A stretch of DNA of 64,000 nucleotides from Kalmusia sp. IMI 367209 (lineage: Eukaryota; Ascomycota; Dothideomycetes; Pleosporales; Didymosphaeriaceae). The first letter of the stretch is position 1. Each line of letters starts with the position of its first letter. The stretch lies in assembly GCA_027946365.1 (NCBI GenBank), contig JAPEUQ010000007.1, positions 1,922,001 to 1,986,000 of the forward strand, written 5' to 3'. Positions 35,922 through 46,488 of this stretch are shown here, piece after piece. The position numbers and the translations under genes were made by a program. Under the pieces are notes generated by a model that saw only the letters and a list, made by a program, of their open reading frames with translations, did not search any database and was not told where the DNA came from.

Positions 35922-38900
35922 ATGCTGTCTCTGCTGGAGCTCGTCACCCAGAACCAACCCCACTTCCAAACCCACCAGGCGCTGCTGGTCCTCGGCCTCC
36001 AGAACGACTTCATCCTGCCCGACGGAAAGCTTCCTGTTAATACCCGAACTGGATTCCTGGACCGCATTCACGCCCTCATCCCCACCTTTCGCAAGCACTC
36101 TTCCAACATCATCTGGACCAAGACCGTCTACGAGACGGACCGCCTGGCAAGCGACCCCACCACTGGCGAGGGAGACGCGGTCGTAGTTGGCGGCTTAGTC
36201 GACGGAGTTGAAAGCAGCACGGACGAAGACGACGATCTTCCGAAGGATCTTATCCGCCCAGCCCAGTCAAGATCAGCCACCTCGAAACACAGGCTACGCG
36301 CTCTGAACCTGCTCAAGCGGGTGTCTGCCCGCAAGACCACCTCGGCTTCCCCTCGCGAAGAGTTGCAAGCCGTCGTCGAAGAAGATGAAGAGCTGTTCCT
36401 CCGGCAGTCAGCAAAGAACGGCCCGGCATGCCTGCCCGGCACGCCAGGCGCCGAGTTTGCAGACATCATGAAGCCAAAAATGGACCCCTCAGACACGGTG
36501 GTGCAGACGACCAATTACTCCGCGTTTCAGGGAACTTCGCTTCTCCTCATCCTGCGGGCACGGCTCGTGACCGAAGTCTACATTTGCGGCTGCATCACTA
36601 ACGTCTCTGTGCTGGCCACAGTCATCGATGCAGCCCGCCACGGCATCAGGATCAACGTCGTGGGCGACTGCCTGGGCTTTCGCAGGCAGTCACGTCACAA
36701 AATCGCACTCAAGAGGATGATCGACTTCTTCGACGCGAACATCGTCACAAGTCAACAGGTCATCGCCCGGAATATCCCGGCCGGTGCGCTGTCACCCTCC
36801 CCACAGAAGGATTCTACAAAGGAAGAGGAGCAGCTCCAGGACATGGTTAACAATTTGCGGGTATCGGACCCGCGGCCCACAGACCAACCGGATGCGACAA
36901 GCATCCCGCGCGGCACAACCCCCACCATAAACGTTGAAGGCTCAGGGAGCGAAGTCGAGCGAACCCGATTCGTCAATGGTCGGACGCGCAAGCCGTCCGA
37001 CACCTCTTTAGCCGAAAGTCGCGCCACATCCGACACAAAATTAAGTGACGAACAATTCGCTGAGATACTGGTCCAAGGCGCAAAGGTACCCAGGCCCGAC
37101 AGACCCTCCTCTGAGAGGCAGAACCTGGTCAAAACCAAAATTCGCATGAGACCGCGAGCTGCCAAAGACAAGGATCAAGACAAGAACAAGGAGGAGAGGA
37201 GACGCAAGGGTGACTCAGGCAGGAAAAGCGAGAAAACCGACCCAAAAAGTGAAGCCAGCTCGCTTCACGCTACCGAAAGGGACCCAGAGAAAACTGCCAA
37301 GACCCACAAGGCAGCTACATCGGTGGACAAGTCGCGCCCTGCGGCAATCACAAAGGCCGAGAGCAGCGACAAGTTGCGTGAAAGTCCCTCGAGGAGCGAG
37401 CGTTCACTCAAACCATCTGCATCACAGCCCGTTCTATCAACTGCTAACCCTGACAAAGATAGAAGCTCTCGCATGAGGATGGCTCTATCTAGGTCGCCAA
37501 AGTCTGACTCGAATAAAGATCTTCCTGCCCAACCCTCCCCTACAAAAAGCAATTCGAGTGCATCCCCTTCTGAAGCACAAGATCAGACCACAATGCCCAA
37601 GACCAGCAAGCTCCAGTCTCTCGCGACTTTTCCCGTGTTGGGACCAAATGATCGCATTGCGGAAGGCGATTCCCGCATCATTCACGACTTCTTCCCGCCG
37701 GATCTGCACCACCCCTCTGATCGCTCAAGACCCTTGAAGGATTTGATTTTCACTCAGCTGTACAATGAAGTGCGGTGGCAGAAGATGCTTCACCAAGACG
37801 GTGAAGTGCCGCGTCTAGTTTGTGCCCAAGGTGAATTCAGCGCTGATGGATCTATGCCTATCTACCGGCACCCTGCCGATCAAACACTTCCTCTACTGCA
37901 CTTCTCTCCAAAGGTGCAAGTAATACGAAAGCAGGCTGAGAAGTTGGTCGGACACCCTCTGAATCATGTCCTGATTCAACTTTATCGAGACGGAACGGAC
38001 TACATTTCGGAGCATTCTGACAAGACCCTGGATATCGCGAAAGATTCATCGATTGTCAATGTTAGTTTTGGTGCCCAGAGGACGATGCGTCTCCGTACGA
38101 AGAAGGCCGACAAAAAAGACGACTCTACCGAGGCTCAACGCGAGACGCAACGTGTGGCCATGCCGCACAATTCCATGTTTGTGTTAGGTCTCAAATCAAA
38201 CGAGAAGTGGCTACATGGTATCATGGCCGATAAACGTGCGTGGGCGGAGCGTAGCGAGGCTGAGAATGCCAACGGGGGCATTCGAATATCTTTGACCTTC
38301 CGCCACATTGCTACGTACCTCGACGCCAAGTGCCGCACGATCTGGGGACAGGGTGCGACCGTGAAGGATCAACGCGACGCATGCGACGTCTTAAATGGAG
38401 ATGAAGAAGAGACAGAGCGCATGGTACGTGCCTTCAGTAGGGAGAACCACTCTACGGACTTTGATTGGGATGAATGGTACGGTGAAGGGTTCGATGTCCT
38501 CCATTTCAAGGGTGGCCCTGAGGATCTGCCGATCCTGTTCGCTTCGAACAATAAGGTCGAGAATGACACCATCAGGATATATCTTGCAGAGCGCAAGATC
38601 AGGTACTCACTCGTCGAAGCGCCAACGGTCGACACACAGTGCGAGTTCGACAGACAAGTTTGCTTCCGCGACACTGACGTGAGCCGCACTGAGGTCACCA
38701 TTCCCGTGTTGATACTCTCTTATCTTGAGCGCTACTACACCCTGGACAGCGATGAGAGGTCACGGCCGTGCACAGTCAACTCTTACGAGCTTGAAATGCA
38801 CATCACGGCCTTGCTTAAGCACTGGAACAACCGACACGTACCGACGTATCTCCAGAATTTTGTCGACACCTTGGAAAGCCTTGAAGAGCGTTATGCTTTC

Positions 38901-39131
38901 AGTCCCGGGCCGTTCATCGCAGGGAGACGGTTCGCGCAAGCCGATTGCGCCATGTGGCCCGCTTTAGATGAACTCATCACCAAGTGGGATGAGTGGACGG
39001 AGGAAAGGTTTCCGCGCTTAACAGAGTATTACCGCATGCTCTGGAGGAAAAAGAAGAGCGTCCAGATGCTCAGATCAGAGCTACCCGAGATCAAGAAGAC
39101 AGCCAAAGGAAAAGAGAGGGCTGAGGAGTGA
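35922..39131 (+). CDS. Isochorismatase-like / AlkB-like dioxygenase / GST-like fusion protein, 1069 aa
   Basis: One long exon from ATG 35922 (the frame is open further upstream but without ATG). Three parts are visible. (1) Residues about 10-290: isochorismatase-like hydrolase, with ALLVLGLQNDFI, VVQTTNYSAFQGT and YICGCITNVSVLATVIDAARHG. The catalytic Cys is Ser229 here and the usual Lys appears to be Gln195, so this part is probably inactive. (2) After a Lys/Ser/Glu-rich disordered linker (about 300-560), an AlkB-type Fe(II)/2-oxoglutarate dioxygenase with QLYRDGTDYISEHSDKT (iron ligands His698 and Asp700), distal His765 in KWLHGI, and the 2-oxoglutarate arginine region GGIRISLTFR (788, 794). 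(3) About 845-1060: thioredoxin/GST-like region ending in an all-helical GST C-domain (FIAGRRFAQADCAMWPALDEL). ALKBH2/3-type enzymes repair alkylated nucleic acids, the most likely activity here. The fusion suggests a regulated or scaffolded repair or modification enzyme. Confidence 0.88.
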   Translation: MLSLLELVTQNQPHFQTHQALLVLGLQNDFILPDGKLPVNTRTGFLDRIHALIPTFRKHSSNIIWTKTVYETDRLASDPTTGEGDAVVVGGLVDGVESSTDEDDDLPKDLIRPAQSRSATSKHRLRALNLLKRVSARKTTSASPREELQAVVEEDEELFLRQSAKNGPACLPGTPGAEFADIMKPKMDPSDTVVQTTNYSAFQGTSLLLILRARLVTEVYICGCITNVSVLATVIDAARHGIRINVVGDCLGFRRQSRHKIALKRMIDFFDANIVTSQQVIARNIPAGALSPSPQKDSTKEEEQLQDMVNNLRVSDPRPTDQPDATSIPRGTTPTINVEGSGSEVERTRFVNGRTRKPSDTSLAESRATSDTKLSDEQFAEILVQGAKVPRPDRPSSERQNLVKTKIRMRPRAAKDKDQDKNKEERRRKGDSGRKSEKTDPKSEASSLHATERDPEKTAKTHKAATSVDKSRPAAITKAESSDKLRESPSRSERSLKPSASQPVLSTANPDKDRSSRMRMALSRSPKSDSNKDLPAQPSPTKSNSSASPSEAQDQTTMPKTSKLQSLATFPVLGPNDRIAEGDSRIIHDFFPPDLHHPSDRSRPLKDLIFTQLYNEVRWQKMLHQDGEVPRLVCAQGEFSADGSMPIYRHPADQTLPLLHFSPKVQVIRKQAEKLVGHPLNHVLIQLYRDGTDYISEHSDKTLDIAKDSSIVNVSFGAQRTMRLRTKKADKKDDSTEAQRETQRVAMPHNSMFVLGLKSNEKWLHGIMADKRAWAERSEAENANGGIRISLTFRHIATYLDAKCRTIWGQGATVKDQRDACDVLNGDEEETERMVRAFSRENHSTDFDWDEWYGEGFDVLHFKGGPEDLPILFASNNKVENDTIRIYLAERKIRYSLVEAPTVDTQCEFDRQVCFRDTDVSRTEVTIPVLILSYLERYYTLDSDERSRPCTVNSYELEMHITALLKHWNNRHVPTYLQNFVDTLESLEERYAFSPGPFIAGRRFAQADCAMWPALDELITKWDEWTEERFPRLTEYYRMLWRKKKSVQMLRSELPEIKKTAKGKERAEE

Positions 39132-39914
39132 AGCAGCTACTACTACTTTTCCTCCCACCATCTATCATCGCCATAATCTCCTTCACGACCTCATCTACTA
39201 ATGACTGTCGATGATCTTGTTACACGCTGTGGCCATTCATATGCCCAGTAATTTGTTCAGCCAGATGGCTACGTTTTTTTTTTGGTTTGAGATTCCCCCT
39301 TGCTGCCTGTTCATCACGAGAATTGTTGGGGATTCAGGAGCTTAGGCTCGTTTCGTTATTACCCTGCATTGGATAGGTGCATTTAGCATTTGATGACGTT
39401 GGTTCATAGCTAAGATCTTGTAGATGTTAAAGATGTGGTCTGGAGTTTACGGTTACAAAAGTCAATATCACTTACCATCACATATACGTCTTCGATCCAC
39501 ACATTCTCCCATGTCTCATATCTCAAGTCCGACCGAATTTAGCTGAGTTGATCTAGCGCATAATCTATGCGCTTTTCACGGAATCCTTCGGTGTAGTAGT
39601 CGACCTCTTCGTAAAAGCTCTGTGCTGTATTGGCGGAAGTACACGCCATTTTCATACCCGGATGATGTTTGCATCACCAATAGTCACCAATAGTGCGCTT
39701 TACCCAGATTACAACAAGGTTCCTCGGACACTACAACACCGCGTGCGCGATGTCAATCCGGGGTAAAACGCCCCGCTGTCCAATCTATTTGGAGCGATGA
39801 CCGGGATTTCGGAGTAAGTCGCAGAGTCTATAAAAGGAACGAAATATCAACGTCGAAATTGATGTAGGGCACTTCGAGGACTTGTAATTTGTATATTCTC
39901 TACTTGTCGTAGCG
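39132..39914. other. Intergenic with GH43 promoter
   Basis: 780 bp between the triple-domain gene and the GH43 gene. It contains a T9 run near 39274-39282, the 3' UTR of the left gene, and promoter motifs at its right end that are listed separately. No gene is seen. Confidence 0.5.
39758..39836 (+). promoter_or_regulatory. Candidate CreA pair and TATA box of the GH43 gene
   Basis: CCGGGG at 39758-39763 and CCCCGC at 39771-39776 both fit the SYGGRG consensus of the carbon-repressor CreA, in opposite orientation 7 bp apart. TATAAAAG at 39829-39836 lies 79 bp before the start codon, a normal TATA distance. Close CreA pairs are typical of catabolite-repressed fungal glycosidase genes. This is motif matching only; such short sites also occur by chance. 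Confidence 0.4.
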
Positions 39915-41374
39915 ATGTTGAAAAATACGCTCCTTGCGACGTTAGGCTTGGTGGGCATAGGCCAGGCAGCGAATTCCTGGATCGTACCCGGCGCCTCATG
40001 GCTCTCCACGTCTGGGACCAAAATCGATGCCCACGGCGGCATGGTGTACAAGCAAGGCGATACGTTCTACTGGGTTGGACAATCTGCCTCGCATAGTAAA
40101 TCTCCTCCCGCTCCGTCCCCTTCCGTCATACTAACACTATCCCAAAGACGAACAACCCTACATGTACACGTCGACAAACCTCCTCGACTGGACGCCTGCT
40201 TCAAACCCCAAGAACAGTCTGCAGTACATGTGGCGGCCCAAACTGGCGAAACCCAACGGCAGCTGGTGGATCTACGGGCAAGTCGACCGGAATGTGCAAG
40301 CGCTCAAGGCGACGGCAATTGATGCTAGCTACGCCGTGAGCGGGGGAAAAGTTACGCTGCCCCCGAGTGGGTATACGTATTCTGATACTGGTGTGTTTCT
40401 CTCCCTTTCCATGTCCCCCCGAATGTCCCCTCGAAAGCATCCTCTTCTTCGTAAGTAGAGAGATATATTGACGACTGTTTCATACAGGCATGTTCCACGA
40501 CGACGCAGACAACACCTGGTATATCCTGACGTCGGCGGACCACAACACCGTGCAAGTCAACCGCATCAACAGCGACGGTACAGTTGGCGACCGCGTCAAC
40601 TATCTGGCCAAAGGCGCCTACGAAGCCCCTGGCATCCTCAAAGCAAACGGCATCTACTACCTCGTCGTGTCCGGCAAGACAGGCTGGCGAAGCAACCCCA
40701 ATCAAGTCTTCTGGACGGACAAGCTCGTCGGGGGATCCTGGAACGGCCCCGTCGACATCGCCCCTGTAGACCAGAAAACGTACAACTCCCAAAACACCTT
40801 CGAACTCACCATCCAAGGCAGCAAGAAAACCACGTACATCTACATGGGAGATAGCTGGGATTCCAAAGGCGGCCCCGACTCCAACTACGTCTGGCTGCCC
40901 ATCACCGTCGACACGGCGGGCAAGAAGATCAGCCTGGCGTACCACGCGCAGTGGAAGATCGACGTGGCGACGGGCGAAGTCGTGCTCCCGAGCGCGAAGC
41001 GCAGATACGCCGCCGAGACGGCGGAGCTGCAGGGCCGCGCCGAGGTCGTGCGTTGCGCGCACTGCCTGTCCAAGAGAGGCGTGCACAAGATCGATGCGGG
41101 GAGCGCCGTGCGCTTTGCTAACGTTACTGGCCTGGGGGGCCTGCAGTGGGTGCAGTTCCACTACCGTGTTCCGGCTGGGAGCGAGGCGGAGGCGTTCGTG
41201 CAGGTCAACGGGGGGCCGAGGGTCAATGTTTCGGAGCTGAACCACAGGGCTGGGTATAGTGATGTTGTGCCCGTGCAGTTGGAGCTTAGGGAGGGGAGCG
41301 GGAATGTGGTCGAGTTTGGGGTGAGTGGTGGGGAGGGCGTTGTCGTGGATGGGATCGAGGTTGTGGAGGATTAG
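39915..41374 (+). CDS. Secreted GH43 glycosidase (exo-beta-1,3-galactanase-like) with C-terminal carbohydrate-binding domain, 436 aa
   Basis: Exons 39915-40095, 40148-40390 and 40488-41374 join in frame. Signal peptide: MLKNTLLATLGLVGIGQA. Then WIVPGASWLSTSGTKIDAHGGMVYKQGDTFYWVGQS, the typical start of GH43 subfamily 24-type enzymes. Blade motifs follow: YTSTNLLDWTPAS, RPKLAKPNGSWWIYGQ, MFHDDADNTWYILTSADHN (Asp region) and GAYEAPGILKANGIYYLVVSGKTGW (Glu of the acid position). From about residue 310 a beta-sandwich carbohydrate-binding module of CBM35/CBM6 type follows (YAAETAELQGRA..., WVQFHYRVPAG). Related fungal enzymes release galactose from the beta-1,3-galactan core of arabinogalactan proteins outside the cell. 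The residue before RPK is Trp where I would expect Glu in characterised members. Family is secure; substrate is inferred. Confidence 0.87.
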
Positions 41375-43065
41375 TTCCACGAAAGTTTCGTAAAGATGGT
41401 TGTGTCATGGGAAGTCATCGAATGGCTGTTTTGCCATGATCTAGCTTGAAAATTGGAGACTTTGGTATTCAACAGGGTGCTCTAACGTATGAAGGCAAAT
41501 ATCGATAACAGACATTGTGCTCATCCGAATCGTGTATCCGGGGTGTAACCAGCAAAGCAAGAGTAAAAACCGCCTATGACTGACTGAAAAAACATACGCA
41601 GCGAGATGCTATAGGGGCATCGGGTCTTCCTCGCACCGCTCGTGTGCAATGCATCTAATTCATGATAGGGGGTATTTGTTCAAGAACACCGAGCAGCACA
41701 GTCTAACGAGTCTTCCCCTCAGTGACCCTACACTCCGAACAAGCTTTCGCATGTTTCATGATCTTTACTTGACGTCTCCATCATCACAAGAGACAAAAAC
41801 CGTCAAAGCAGCAGTACGAAGTCGGTCCTCAGACAATCCATACCATCTCATACCCCAGAACCAATCCAGAGTCTCTCGTAGACGTCCACTAGCAGGAAGA
41901 CTGCAAAAACATGCAGAAGTCATATCACAGTGACTTTGACTGTAGTACCTCGATAGGCGCGCGCCGTCGTCATTCGCACCCGCCCAAGCCGAAGCCGAAA
42001 AGAAAACACGGCGAATTCCCCCACCCATACGCAGCCAATTTTTCGACTGCAGCGAGCTACCGGTATATCCATGCACATTTTTCGGCTGCCTACCCCGCAG
42101 TACCTACGGTACCCCGCTTAGCAAGGATCCGGGTCTGGGAGGAGATTTGTTGGTGCACCACCTGTGTTTCGAGAGGACCGACTACCGGACATGTGCATTT
42201 GGCGACCAAGTGTGACACGTGCTTTGACACATGGTAAGGCTGATGCTCTCGATTTTGGGAGGGGGAGGGTTGTGGATGGAGAGATCTGATTTTTCGCTGC
42301 TGGCCGCGGGAGGATCTTGTCCCTGGATGGTCTGGTCTGTCATGGCCCGAGGTATCTTGAGGTTAGTCGGGCTTCTGATCTTTCAGAATTGTTTGGTTGA
42401 AGAGGTACTTTTGTATCATAGTATCGATGATGAAAAGCAAGCAAGACACGTTGGCTTCTGTGGAAGTTCGATGGGTCCGTGCCCCTTTTATGTTTGAATC
42501 CTTCATTTTGGAAGTATAGAAAAGGATTCTACACGCAAACTCAATTTGCTTTCCACAATACGGTGCAAGTAAGGTCTTGAACAGAAGAAGAGAATCTCTA
42601 GTACATTATTGTCACATGCAGCAGCATTACCGTTTCTTCATGTGGGATGCAGGGTAAAGAGAAGCAGGCCGTCGTCAGATCGCGATACCTACCTCGACAT
42701 CTCTATAACCATGCGAGAACGGTGGTCGCGTTCGGATTCAGAAGTGTGGGGTACATAACGAGCGAGCTGCTCCGTGAACGCAACCAATAATATTAAACGA
42801 TCCCCCTGCTTTGCCAGGGTCAATAAATGACCGCAAACAAGGTTCGGGATGAGATGATGATCAACAAAAGAGACGCGAGCCTCGGTCCACACCGTGCATA
42901 CGGTGCATACGGTGCACATGTTTCGTTTCTTCACAGGATTGAATAGGAGGCCGTTGGTTCCAGCAGAGGTATATATGGAGGGACTCGACTCTTGTAAGAG
43001 GAGGTAGCCCGCTATCGACAGGGTAATTGTACTTTGGTCCAATCACATCGTGCCCGGGGATCATC
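41375..43065. other. Intergenic, no gene seen
   Basis: 1.7 kb between two secreted-enzyme genes on the same strand. No recognisable protein or RNA. A short direct repeat, CATACGGTG twice, lies at about 42896-42913. TATATAT at 42970-42976, about 90 bp before the next start codon, is the likely TATA box of the FAD oxidase gene. Confidence 0.5.
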
Positions 43066-44559
43066 ATGGCGAAGGAGTCCTTCGTTCAAACACTGATAGC
43101 GCTATCCCTCCTCCTCGTCGCCGCTGATGCCTTCAATCCCCGCGCAGTGGCCCCAGGTCCTGCCGCATGCACAAACTTGAGCAGCACTCTGAGTGCATCA
43201 AAAGTGGTCACCTCGGTGCTGAACCCCGAATACATCGAGAGCCAATACGAGTACTGGAACGCAAAACAGAGTGCGTACCGCCCGTCATGCGTCGTGTATC
43301 CCACGTCTGCCCAAGATGTCTCGGTTACACTCCAGGCCATCAGGTCTGCTGGCTCACGCTTCGCGGTCAAAGCTGGCGGCCACAATCTCAATACTTTCTT
43401 CTCGTCCGTTGACCAGGGTGTCCTGATCGACCTCAAGGATCTCAACCAGAGAAGCTACGATAGTTCGACCACGCTGGCGACATACGGACCTGGCGGGACC
43501 TTTGGGGATGTGTACGAGTATTTCGCTCAGTATGGTGTCACGGTTGTTGGCGCGCGACTTGCGGGCGTCGGCACAGGACTTGCCCTTGGAGGAGGCCTGA
43601 GCTTCTTGTCTAGTCAGTATGGTATGGCTGCGGACAGCTTCCGGGAACTAGAGGTTGTGCTCCCAAGTGGCGAGATAGTGAAGGCTTCGGCGAGTGAGAA
43701 TGAGGATTTGTTTCTCGCGTGCAAAGGCGGAGGAGGCAATGCTTACGGCGTTGTCACAAAATACACAGTCCAGAGTCGACCTTCTGGGACCTTCACGGCC
43801 GGAAACATCGTTTACGCGTTCGAGCAGGTCGCAGCTATCGGACAAGCACTTGCTGACTTCACTCGTTACAACACCGATCCAAAGGCCGCCATCATCGGGA
43901 CGTACGAGATCCTTGGTACGCCGGACCTCGCTCTCAATCTTGATAGAGCTGGTATTCTCTTCCTCGTCTATGACGGGGAAGACCCGGGCGATGTCTTCGC
44001 GAACTTTACAAAGATCCCACATCTTCTTAACACAATCGGGAAGAAGACGTATCTAGAAGTAATCAACATGCCCGTCCCGCTCTCGACCCAGCTCTCGCGC
44101 GGCGACAATTTCTTCCGCGTCCAGGCCCACCGCATCGACGACGACAGCTGGAACACGACGATTGCGGCCTGGATGTCCTGGAGCGAGACCGTCAAAGGCA
44201 AATACGTCCTCATGTCCCTCGATTGGCAGCCCGTTCCCAAAACGCTGACCGATGCTTCGCGCGCGCAGGGCGGCAACGCAATGGATATGCCGGACGGGCC
44301 ATGGATGTGGTTTAATTATCTGCTGACCACGCTTCCAACGCTGTCAGATGCCGAGTATGCCCAGGCACAAGAGGAATTCAAGGACTTTGTAGCTTCGATA
44401 CCAAGTGCAGAGGGCTTGCCACTGTTCATAAATGATGCGGCGTATGATCAGAATCCGCTGAGTACGTTCTCCACGTACTCGACGCTGCAAGCGACGAAGG
44501 AAAAGTATGATCCCGATGGCTTTTTTGCGACCTATACGGGTGGGTGGTCTTTTTCGTAA
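43066..44559 (+). CDS. Secreted FAD-linked oxidase, BBE/FAD_binding_4 type, 497 aa, intronless
   Basis: Start ATG 43066 (an in-frame upstream ATG at 43027 would hide the signal peptide). Signal peptide: MAKESFVQTLIALSLLLVAADA. A PCMH-type FAD domain follows: CVVYPTSAQDVSVTLQAIRSAG, then FAVKAGGHNLNTFFSSVDQGVLIDL with His106, the usual site of covalent FAD attachment, and GARLAGVGTGLALGGGLSFLSSQYGMAADS. The second covalent Cys of bicovalent BBE enzymes is not seen in that motif. The C-terminus YDPDGFFATYTGGWSF resembles the BBE ending YDP...F. The family oxidises sugars, alkaloids or secondary metabolites outside the cell with oxygen as acceptor. The single exon is well supported; substrate is unknown. 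Confidence 0.9.
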   Translation: MAKESFVQTLIALSLLLVAADAFNPRAVAPGPAACTNLSSTLSASKVVTSVLNPEYIESQYEYWNAKQSAYRPSCVVYPTSAQDVSVTLQAIRSAGSRFAVKAGGHNLNTFFSSVDQGVLIDLKDLNQRSYDSSTTLATYGPGGTFGDVYEYFAQYGVTVVGARLAGVGTGLALGGGLSFLSSQYGMAADSFRELEVVLPSGEIVKASASENEDLFLACKGGGGNAYGVVTKYTVQSRPSGTFTAGNIVYAFEQVAAIGQALADFTRYNTDPKAAIIGTYEILGTPDLALNLDRAGILFLVYDGEDPGDVFANFTKIPHLLNTIGKKTYLEVINMPVPLSTQLSRGDNFFRVQAHRIDDDSWNTTIAAWMSWSETVKGKYVLMSLDWQPVPKTLTDASRAQGGNAMDMPDGPWMWFNYLLTTLPTLSDAEYAQAQEEFKDFVASIPSAEGLPLFINDAAYDQNPLSTFSTYSTLQATKEKYDPDGFFATYTGGWSFS

Positions 44560-45431
44560 AAATTGGGGAGAGTTTGGTAGACGCTGCCGAGCGATGATCA
44601 TCTGTTGGGTTTGTAGATGTATTTCGTGGTGTCGAGGAGCATATGCTCAGCCTTGGGACCAGGGTCGAGAGCCTCATCACGCTGTGTTTGTTCAGTATCT
44701 AAACCTTCCACCTATGACCATTACTTGTTGTACTCGATACCTTGATATGGCTCAAATTGCTTGCTTCTGATACTGTCAAATACCTAACTATATCCAGTTG
44801 GTCAAGCCATTCAAGGACAGGTTTTCCTAGGCCATGGAAAGTGGGAGTCCAGGGTGGCGCTGTGCTTAGTGTGTAGAGAGACCGTTTGTGCTTTAGCATA
44901 ACTTCGTCATAGCTGTTGCTTACATTCCGTGCGTAGCTCTCGGATACGAAGGCGAGGATGTGCGTCGATATGTCGAGGGAGTGAGCTTGTTGGTGACGTC
45001 TTGCTGGATTGGTATCGTAGACTTAAGCGCGGGTTAGTCCACAGGCTCTGAAGCGATGAGCATATAATATTCCAAGAGAACCGCTCGATGAAGGAAGGGA
45101 ACCATCCATACGCTGACTCGTGTTCAAATTGTACAGTCGCTTGCAAAACATCCAACTGATCAGGGTAGTTAAAGAATGAGTGATGATGTAAACACGGAAA
45201 AGTGGGAAATGAATATTCTAGGTGATGCATAGGCGAACGGTGCGAGTGGCGAGAGTATGTAACGCTTGAGCAAAGGCAAATTACTGACTTGAAGAGGAGA
45301 ATATTTGGTTCGACCCAATCGAACATGCAGCCACTATGAAAGTTCCGAAGCAAGTGTGTACCATGGTCGGAAGATATCAGCTTGGATGTCGCTATAGGTA
45401 GCCCTTAATAATACATGTTGTTTTACAAAGA
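44560..45431. other. Intergenic, uncertain coding content
   Basis: 870 bp between the FAD oxidase and the complex I assembly factor. On the minus strand 45353-44907 is open for 148 codons and 44899-44699 for 66, but neither resembles a known family and no convincing splice join links them. I leave it unannotated. Confidence 0.4.
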
Positions 45432-46181
45432 TCATGTCCTTCTTCTCGCAGGAGGTGGTGTCCACGACTCAGGCTGCCACTCGTCACCAGGATTGCGTTT
45501 CGCCGCCGCTTGCTTCCAGGGAGAGTCTCTGGGCTCTGCACGCATTGGCTTCCTCTTCTTCAATGTCGGCGCAGTATCAGTTTGCCGGGCTTCCTCCTGA
45601 ACGTTCTCGCTTGTCGCTACTGGCTGTGACTCTACTCTGTCTCTTATCTCCTGGTCCGCGTTCATCTGTCTAATACCCGTGTTGGGGTCTCTAGACTCCA
45701 GCATCTGCACTGGCTGCTGCTTATCCGGCGCATCGACTGCAGATGGTTTCGCTGCCCACCGCGCATCTGCTTCGGCTGCCAGCCTCTTCATCTGCGCCTG
45801 CCTGATGACTTCGGCCTGTTGCTCGGGGATGGTGGGCGCTTCGAAGCGCGTGTGACGGAGCCATTGCATCCACTGCGCTGTAAAGAGTCAGTCTCGGTGG
45901 TCGCTCTACGTCGAGAGTAGCGTCATACGCGGTACGTTGACATCGCTGTGGTGTGTGAATCCTGCATATTCGACTATGCGGCGATTGCGTAGCGAGTGCT
46001 TTGCGTCTTTGAATTCCCAGTAGGTATTGCCGTCCAGGTCAAATCCTGCCAATGTGAGTTTGGTCCACGCATGGTGAACCGTTCAATGCGACCTACCTGC
46101 CAGCCACCGCCGTCGCCAGGGCAGCTGCATCATCTTCCAATTGTACCATAATTTCCGTATTAGGCCGGGCTGCCTCGCCAT
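45432..46181 (-). CDS. Complex I assembly factor, NDUFAF2/NDUFA12 family, 215 aa
   Basis: Three exons, 46181-46097, 46045-45929 and 45877-45432, join in frame. The second donor is GTATGA at 45928, which restores VNVPPQWMQWLRHTR exactly. The N-terminus RKLWYNWKMMQLPWRRRWLAG, then FDLDGNTYWEFKDAK and RRIVEYAGFTHHSDVNVP, is the diagnostic B17.2 fold pattern shared by subunit NDUFA12 and assembly factor NDUFAF2. The C-terminal half is a Gln/Glu/Arg-rich, probably disordered tail (about residues 85-215), which favours the assembly factor over the short structural subunit. Role: a late step of respiratory complex I assembly in the mitochondrial inner membrane/matrix. It is divergent from the CH-domain gene, 307 bp away. 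Confidence 0.85.
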
Positions 46182-46488
46182 GGTGTGTGGAGCGTTCAAA
46201 GAACTATTTGGGGCCGCGAAGGCAACATGACGCGCTGCCCAATGACGCAGGCGGGTGGCTGGAGCGCAAAGCCACCGCATTTCCATTCCGCCTCCAAGTC
46301 GACATCCCCCACCCTGCTGGCATGCTGTGCGCTCCATCTCACCGGAAGACACATATTGCGACACCTTCCGATTCCCGCCGCTTGCGCGCGCACATATATA
46401 ACCATATCTCACCACTGCCTACTTCACCACATCAATTACCGAGAGCGCCGTTCTGGTCGACCCAGATACAAGCCCGAGAACCACCACC
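46182..46488. promoter_or_regulatory. Divergent promoter between NDUFAF2-like and CH-domain genes
   Basis: 307 bp shared 5' region. TATATAA at about 46395-46401 lies roughly 90 bp upstream of the CH-domain start codon and is a plausible TATA box for that gene. No other site is named. Confidence 0.5.

Noticed and set aside
35392..36186. 264-codon plus-strand frame rich in Pro, Ala, Ser and Arg
   Set aside because: Arises from the GC-rich simple-sequence leader and then overlaps the isochorismatase domain in another frame; no start context or domain.
40352..41380. 342-codon minus-strand frame
   Set aside because: Antisense to GH43 exon 3; composition is typical of a mirror of GC-rich third positions.
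41911..42237. 108-codon plus-strand frame with Lys/Pro repeats and CxxC
   Set aside because: The cysteines do not form a known zinc-binding pattern and the frame lacks upstream or downstream support.
45300..45330. Possible tRNA B-box (GGTTCGACCC)
   Set aside because: Loop size and flanks do not fold into a T-arm, and no cloverleaf is visible on either strand.
44907..45353. 148-codon minus-strand frame between the FAD oxidase and the complex I factor
   Set aside because: Cys/His/Ser-rich without any domain, no start support and no convincing splice partner; possibly debris but not supported as a gene.
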